Below, one piece after another: positions 59,684-64,000 of a DNA stretch of 64,000 nucleotides. The notes below the pieces were generated by a model. The model was not told the origin of the DNA and ran no database searches. It was given only the letters and a program-made list of their open reading frames with translations. Source of the stretch: JBCCXL01 sp039191605 (lineage in GTDB: Bacteria; Acidobacteriota; Thermoanaerobaculia; Multivoradales; JAHZIX01); contig JBCCXL010000017.1 of assembly GCA_039191605.1 (NCBI GenBank), positions 62,001 to 126,000 of the forward strand. Direction: 5' to 3'. Position 1 is the first letter of the stretch, and the number at the start of each line of letters is the position of its first letter. The position numbers and the translations under genes are program-made.

Positions 59684-60967
59684 ATGAAATCCAGCCCGTC
59701 CCAAATTGCCGTCATCGGAGGCGGAATTTCCGGACTCTGCGCGGCCCATTGGCTAGCGCGAGCCGGTCATCAGATCACCCTCTTCGAAGCCGCGAGCCAT
59801 CTCGGCGGCCATACCCACACCCACGACATCACCCTTGAGGAGGGTGGCCGGCAGTGGGCGGTAGATACCGGCTTCATCGTGTTCAACGGCCGCACCTACC
59901 CCCGCTTCTGCGCTCTGATGGAAGAGCTCGGAGTGGCGTGGCAGGACAGCGACATGAGCTTCAGCGTGCGCTCCGAAGGAGGTGCGGGCAGCGCCCCCTT
60001 CGAGTTCAGCGGCAGCGGCTTTTCTGGCCTCTTCGCCCAGCGCTCGAATTTACTCAGCCCTTCGTTCTACCGCCTGCTGTGGGACATTCTGCGCTTCCAC
60101 GTCGACGCGAAGAGGCGTCTAGCGTCGGGAGAGATCCCCGAGACTCTCGGTGAGCTCCTCGCTGCCGGTCGCTACGGCTCTCGTCTCGGCCCCCACTATG
60201 TGGTGCCCATGGGAGCCGCCATCTGGTCGTCTCGGGTCGAGCAGATGCTGGAGTTCCCCGCTCCCCTCTTCCTGCGCTTCCTAGAGAACCACGGCATGCT
60301 GGCGGTGAACAATCGACCGGTCTGGCGAGTGATCGAGGGTGGGTCTCGGACCTACGTGCCAAAGCTCTCGGCGTCCTTTGCGGACGGCGTGCGCCTGCTG
60401 ACCCCGGTGCGATCCCTGCGCCGAGACGAAGAGGGCGCCTGGGTGCGGTGGGGAGAGGGAGGGCAGGAGGAGCGCTTCGACTCGGTGGTGGTGGCCACCC
60501 ACAGCGATCAGGCGCTGGAGCTGCTGCAGGACGCCGACGAGCTGGAGCGGGAGATCCTCGGCGCCTTTCCCTATCAGCGCAACGAGGCGGTGCTGCACAC
60601 CGACATCTCGATGCTGCCTCAGCGCCGCGGCGCCTGGGCGGCGTGGAATTATCGTCTCAAGGCGGATCCCGGCCTGCCGGTGAGCGTGACCTACAACATG
60701 AACATTCTCCAGGGTCTCGAGGCCCCGGTGACCTTCTGCGTCACCCTCAACGACACCGACGCCATCGATCCCGCCAAGATCCTGCGCCGCATGACCTACC
60801 ACCATCCCGTGTACACGCCGCTGGGGGCCCAGACCCAGGCTCGCCAAGACGAGCTCAACGGTCGCCGCCGCACCTATTTCTGCGGCGCTTACTGGCGCAA
60901 CGGCTTCCACGAGGATGGGGTAGAGAGCGCGGCGGCGGTGGTGAAGCGCTTCGGGATCGAGCCGTGA
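59684..60967 (+). CDS. FAD-dependent amine oxidase family oxidoreductase
   Basis: A 427-residue flavoprotein. The N-terminal dinucleotide-binding loop is IAVIGGGISGLCAAHWLARA with EAASHLGGHTHTHDI, typical of the amine oxidase/desaturase superfamily. Further family blocks are VVVATHSDQALELLQDADEL and FCGAYWRNGFHEDGVESA near the C terminus. Homologues are encoded with DUF1365 and CFA-like methyltransferases in many bacteria, where the set modifies membrane fatty acids. The exact reaction is not established here. Its stop overlaps the start of the DUF1365 gene by four bases. The N-terminal MKSSPSQIAVIGGG gives little room for another start. Confidence 0.9.
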   Translation: MKSSPSQIAVIGGGISGLCAAHWLARAGHQITLFEAASHLGGHTHTHDITLEEGGRQWAVDTGFIVFNGRTYPRFCALMEELGVAWQDSDMSFSVRSEGGAGSAPFEFSGSGFSGLFAQRSNLLSPSFYRLLWDILRFHVDAKRRLASGEIPETLGELLAAGRYGSRLGPHYVVPMGAAIWSSRVEQMLEFPAPLFLRFLENHGMLAVNNRPVWRVIEGGSRTYVPKLSASFADGVRLLTPVRSLRRDEEGAWVRWGEGGQEERFDSVVVATHSDQALELLQDADELEREILGAFPYQRNEAVLHTDISMLPQRRGAWAAWNYRLKADPGLPVSVTYNMNILQGLEAPVTFCVTLNDTDAIDPAKILRRMTYHHPVYTPLGAQTQARQDELNGRRRTYFCGAYWRNGFHEDGVESAAAVVKRFGIEP

Positions 60968-61941
60968 GCCCGGAGTCTCGAGCTCTTTCTGCTGCCGGGC
61001 AGACTACCTCTGAGGGTACTCCTGAGGGGATCTTTGCTGGCGCCCCTGAGAGCACCTCCGAAGCTGGCCTTTCTGTAGGGAGCCCTTCTGAAGCAGGTCT
61101 GCACAGCGCTCTCTACGTCGGCAAGCTGCGCCACCGCCGGTTCGATCCCCTGGAGCACGACTTCCGCTACTCGGTGTTCATGGTCTACCTCGACCTCGGG
61201 GAGCTCGACCGGGTCTTCGCCGACCGCTGGCTGTGGTCCACCCGCCGGCCGGCGCTGGGGCGTTTTCGGCGCCAGGATTACCTGCCCCGGCCGGGCAGCG
61301 AGCACCTGCCGCTGGACGAGCTGGTGCGTCAGCTGGTGGAGGAGCGTAGCGGGCGGCGCCCCGAGGGGCCCGTCACCCTGCTCACCAACCTGCGCTACTA
61401 CGGCTTCGGCTTCAATCCGGTGAGCTTCTTCTACTGCCTGAGCCCCGATCGCCAAGAGTTGGAGGCGGTGGTGGCGGAGGTCCACAACACGCCGTGGAAC
61501 GAGACCCACGTCTACGTTCTCAGCGGCGAGCTGGAGCCGGATCAGGGTTCTCGCCCCCGGGCGCGGGCCTATGAGCATCCGAAGGCCTTCCACGTCTCTC
61601 CCTTCATGGGGATGGAGGCCCGCTACGCCTGGCGCTTCACCCTGCCGACGGAGAAGCTGGCGGTACACGTGGAGACCTCCCCGAGCTTTCGGGGCGAGGT
61701 CGACCAGGCGAAGAATTTCGACGCCACCCTGAGCCTAGAGCGTCGGGAGATGACCGGCTCGAGCCTCGCTGGAGCGCTGCTGCGGCTGCCGGGGATGAGC
61801 GCCCGGGTGGTGGCGGGGATCTATTGGGAGGCGGCGAAGCTGTGGCTGAAGGGTGCGCCCTTCTACACCCACCCCGATCAGGCACCAGTCCAACAAGAGC
61901 GAGCCCAACAAGAGCAAGCTCAACACGAGCGAGCCCAATAG
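60964..61941 (+). CDS. DUF1365 family protein
   Basis: About 325 residues from GTG 60964 (GTGA overlap with the FAD gene); the longer frame from 60448 lies inside that gene. After a Ser/Glu-rich leader comes the DUF1365 core: LRHRRFDPLEHDFRYSVFMV, YLDLGELDRVFADRWLWST, LLTNLRYYGFGFNPVSFFYC and KAFHVSPFMGMEARYAWRFT. The function is not proven; linked genes point to membrane lipid modification. The C-terminal end carries the 15-bp repeat array (61891-61950), which encodes repeated QQERA. It sits between the FAD gene and the cyclopropane synthase gene. Confidence 0.92.
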   Translation: MSPESRALSAAGQTTSEGTPEGIFAGAPESTSEAGLSVGSPSEAGLHSALYVGKLRHRRFDPLEHDFRYSVFMVYLDLGELDRVFADRWLWSTRRPALGRFRRQDYLPRPGSEHLPLDELVRQLVEERSGRRPEGPVTLLTNLRYYGFGFNPVSFFYCLSPDRQELEAVVAEVHNTPWNETHVYVLSGELEPDQGSRPRARAYEHPKAFHVSPFMGMEARYAWRFTLPTEKLAVHVETSPSFRGEVDQAKNFDATLSLERREMTGSSLAGALLRLPGMSARVVAGIYWEAAKLWLKGAPFYTHPDQAPVQQERAQQEQAQHERAQ

Positions 61942-61950
61942 GGGCAAATA
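61891..61950 (+). repeat. 15-bp tandem repeats at the end of the DUF1365 gene
   Basis: Four degenerate copies of CAACAAGAGCGAGCC at 61891, 61906, 61921 and 61936 encode QQERA, QQEQA and QHERA, and the stop codon lies inside the fourth copy. Same period as the repeats in the helicase and photolyase genes. Confidence 0.93.
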
Positions 61951-62033
61951 CGCCACGGGTAGCCCCAAGGGACAATTCAAGCCATCGGCGCGGCAATCAC
62001 CTGCACGCCAATCCTCAGCATCAAGGTCATACC

Positions 62034-62078
62034 CATCTCAGGCATCAGCATCTCAGGCACCAGCATCTCAGCCAGACG
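62034..62078. repeat. 15-bp tandem repeats between DUF1365 and the CFA synthase gene
   Basis: Three copies of CATCTCAGGCATCAG type at 62034, 62049 and 62064, the third partly diverged. They lie in the gap between the DUF1365 stop and the next start and code for nothing evident. Confidence 0.85.
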
Positions 62079-62152
62079 CACCTTACGAATGAACACCCAA
62101 GGAGAGGGCGCCCCGACCCCTCCCCTCGATGACCAGGCCCAGTATTGAAGCG

Positions 62153-63490
62153 ATGAGTACCGAAGAACCGAGCATGAGTCACCATTCCACCCTCGACCCC
62201 GCGGCGGCGGCACGATCGGCTCCCCGCTGGCTGCGTTCCGCGGTGCTGGATCGACTGAACCGCCTTGAGAGAGGCACCCTGGTGCTGATGGAGGAGGGAA
62301 CAACCCACCGCTTCGGCGGCAGCGCCGATGCCTTCGATGTAGAGGCGAGGGTGGAGGTGCGGGATCCCCGCTTCTGGTCCACCGTCGCCCTGGGAGGCTC
62401 CATCGGCGCCGCCGAGGCCTACATGGACGGCTTCTGGACGACGCCGGATCTCACCGCGGTGATGCGGGTCTTCTCCGTCAACATGGACGCCCTGAACGGC
62501 GTGGATCGAGGCCTGGCCCGCTTCCTTCAGCCGCTGCGGCGCCTCGCCCACTGGCGGCGCAACAACTCCCGTTCCGGCAGTCGCCGCAACATCGCCGAGC
62601 ATTACGACCTCGGCAACGCCTTCTACCGTCTCTTCCTCGACGAGACGATGATGTACTCCTGCGCCTTCTTCGAAGAGGAGCCGCCGCGGCAGGCGAGCTA
62701 CGAGGAATCCGGCCGCGCTTTGGCGAGCGCGTCGCGGGCGAAGCTGGATCGCATCGCCCGCAAGCTGGACCTGCGGTCGGAAGATCACCTGCTGGAGGTG
62801 GGCACCGGCTGGGGCGGCTTCGCTCTGCACGCCGCGGAGCATTACGGCTGCCGGGTCACCACCACCACCATCTCCCGGCGGCAATACGAAGAGGCTTCGG
62901 CGAGGATCCAGCGGGCAGGCCTGGAGAGCCGGGTGACGGTGCTGCTGGAGGACTACCGGGATCTTCGGGGTACCTTCGACAAGCTGGTCTCCATCGAGAT
63001 GATCGAGGCGGTGGGCCTACGCCATTTGCGCACTTACTTCCGCTGCCTCTCCGACCGACTCTCCCCCCGCGGTCTCGCCCTGGTGCAGGCGATCACCATG
63101 CAGGATCCAAAGTTCCTCGACTACCGTCGCGGCGTGGACTTCATCCAGCGCTACATCTTTCCGGGCGCGGCGCTGCCCTCCCTGGGGGCGATCTGCGACA
63201 GCCTGGCCCGCAGCGGTGGAGACCTTCAGCTGATCGACGCGGAGGAGATCACCGCCCACTACGCCCCCACTCTGCGGCTGTGGCGAGAGCGCTTCCTGGT
63301 CCGTGGCGAAGAGTTCGCCCAGCTGGGCTTCGACACCACCTTCCGCCGCATGTGGGAGTACTACTTGAGCTATTGCGAGGGCGGCTTCCGGGAGCGCATC
63401 ATCGGCGACTTCCAGCTGCTCTTCGCCAAACCGATGAACCGTCGTCCGGCGCTGCCGTCGGATCTGCGAGCGCAGGAGATCCAGCTGTGA
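62153..63490 (+). CDS. Cyclopropane-fatty-acyl-phospholipid synthase
   Basis: A 445-residue enzyme that adds a methylene from S-adenosylmethionine to unsaturated phospholipid acyl chains, or a close relative. After a DUF-like N-terminal domain, EHYDLGNAFYRLFLDETMMY and SCAFFEEE match the family. The SAM loop is LEVGTGWGGFALHAAEHYG, then VSIEMIEAVGLRHLRTYF and the acceptor-site region HYAPTLRLWRERF. Starts at 62129, 62153 and 62174 are all ATG and in frame; I choose the middle one. The stop overlaps the next gene start by four bases. It is the third gene of the FAD oxidoreductase-DUF1365 operon. Confidence 0.9.
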   Translation: MSTEEPSMSHHSTLDPAAAARSAPRWLRSAVLDRLNRLERGTLVLMEEGTTHRFGGSADAFDVEARVEVRDPRFWSTVALGGSIGAAEAYMDGFWTTPDLTAVMRVFSVNMDALNGVDRGLARFLQPLRRLAHWRRNNSRSGSRRNIAEHYDLGNAFYRLFLDETMMYSCAFFEEEPPRQASYEESGRALASASRAKLDRIARKLDLRSEDHLLEVGTGWGGFALHAAEHYGCRVTTTTISRRQYEEASARIQRAGLESRVTVLLEDYRDLRGTFDKLVSIEMIEAVGLRHLRTYFRCLSDRLSPRGLALVQAITMQDPKFLDYRRGVDFIQRYIFPGAALPSLGAICDSLARSGGDLQLIDAEEITAHYAPTLRLWRERFLVRGEEFAQLGFDTTFRRMWEYYLSYCEGGFRERIIGDFQLLFAKPMNRRPALPSDLRAQEIQL

Positions 63491-64000
63491 AGGAAACCCT
63501 CATCTCTTGGGTAGAGAAGGGGCTCGTGCCCGATCCCCTGGTGCGTCTCGGCGTCCGTCGTCTGATCGCCGGCCGCGCCGCTGAATGCCGCCCCGGCGAG
63601 CCGGAGGGCCGGCGGGAAGAAGAGGAGGCGGTGGTGGCCTCGATGCGCTCCTGCCCCTCGGTGGCGCTGCAGCCGGAGAAGGCCAACGAGCAGCATTACG
63701 AAGTGCCGCCGGACTTCTTCTTGGCGGTGCTCGGCAAGCACTTGAAGTACAGCTGCTGCTACTTCCCCCAGGGCAATGAGAGCCTGGACCAGGCGGAAGC
63801 GGAGATGCTCGAGCTCACCTGCCAGCGGGCGGATTTGGCGGACGGCCAGGAGATCCTCGAGCTGGGCTGCGGCTGGGGCTCTCTGTCGCTGTGGATGGCG
63901 GCGAATTACCCCGACTCGCGCATCACCGCGGTTTCCAACTCCGCTCCCCAGCGCCGATTCATCGAGGCGCGGGCGGCGGAGCGAGGCCTCGACAACCTGC
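63487..64000 (+). CDS. Second CFA-like SAM methyltransferase (partial at window end)
   Basis: The GTG start overlaps the CFA synthase stop. 171 codons are visible before the window ends. The sequence NEQHYEVPPDFFLAVLGKHL and YSCCYFPQGNESLDQAEAEM are the CFA/coclaurine-N-methyltransferase type, and EILELGCGWGSLSLWMA is the SAM loop. It differs from the first methyltransferase, for example in the extended N terminus and in CCYFPQGNES. The operon order FAD oxidoreductase, DUF1365, CFA, CFA-like methyltransferase is a known arrangement in several phyla. The C-terminal half lies outside this window. Confidence 0.88.
   Translation, partial: MKETLISWVEKGLVPDPLVRLGVRRLIAGRAAECRPGEPEGRREEEEAVVASMRSCPSVALQPEKANEQHYEVPPDFFLAVLGKHLKYSCCYFPQGNESLDQAEAEMLELTCQRADLADGQEILELGCGWGSLSLWMAANYPDSRITAVSNSAPQRRFIEARAAERGLDNL

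Noticed and set aside
1..64000. tRNA or rRNA genes
   Set aside because: I looked for TTCGAATCC-type T-loops and for conserved rRNA stretches and found none in a credible context; this was by eye and not a covariance search.

Overview
The window is high-GC DNA with dense bacterial gene packing and many start/stop overlaps (GTGA, ATGA). A TonB-dependent receptor with an N-terminal carboxypeptidase-regulatory-like domain, a membrane Ser/Thr kinase with TPRs, a glutamine-dependent NAD synthetase, class II photolyase and many secreted barrel or Cys-rich proteins together suggest a free-living Gram-negative bacterium. The closest fit from memory is Acidobacteriota (Thermoanaerobaculia-like). This is an inference; there is no rRNA or tRNA gene in the window to settle it. 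I saw no insertion sequence, prophage, CRISPR array or tRNA.

Layout. 1-8.8 kb: end of an unrecognised gene, a lipid-kinase-family gene, a barrel protein, a NUDIX/metallo-beta-lactamase fusion, two Cys-rich secreted proteins (one apparently frameshifted), ornithine aminotransferase and signal peptidase I. 8.9-12.2 kb: a giant helicase-exonuclease that looks like a natural fusion of MrfA and MrfB. 12.3-21.1 kb: a chemosensory cluster (CheY, CheA, CheW, HEAT-repeat protein, CheR, CheB, CheW) without a chemoreceptor. 21.4-34.4 kb: M28 membrane peptidase, matrixin-like metalloprotease, LOG-family hydrolase, DMT transporter, MoaA, a GH113-like protein, a receiver protein, an EAL phosphodiesterase and a transglutaminase/TPR protein. 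34.7-41.8 kb: the large TonB receptor, a small barrel protein and a cytosolic trypsin-lipase fusion.

42-55 kb: CoA-type NUDIX hydrolase, two different photolyases flanking a DUF2256/DUF3253 protein, DUF1015, kynureninase, NAD synthetase and the kinase/TPR protein. Kynureninase and NAD synthetase are divergent and both belong to NAD supply; three copies of an 18-bp repeat lie between them. 55.1-57.2 kb: four small genes on the minus strand that appear to be one unrecognised paralogous family (one truncated). 57.5-59.0 kb: endonuclease V and YceH. 59.7-64.0 kb: an overlapping lipid-modification operon (FAD oxidoreductase, DUF1365, cyclopropane synthase, second CFA-like methyltransferase cut by the window end).

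Two themes run through the window. DNA repair and light/oxidative damage defence recurs (MrfAB fusion, two photolyases, endonuclease V, NUDIX enzymes, CFA operon). Short tandem repeats, mostly of 15 bp (also 13 and 16 bp), recur in protein linkers, protein tails and intergenic DNA. Starts given here are my choice from ribosome binding sites, overlaps and domain limits and often differ from the longest frame.
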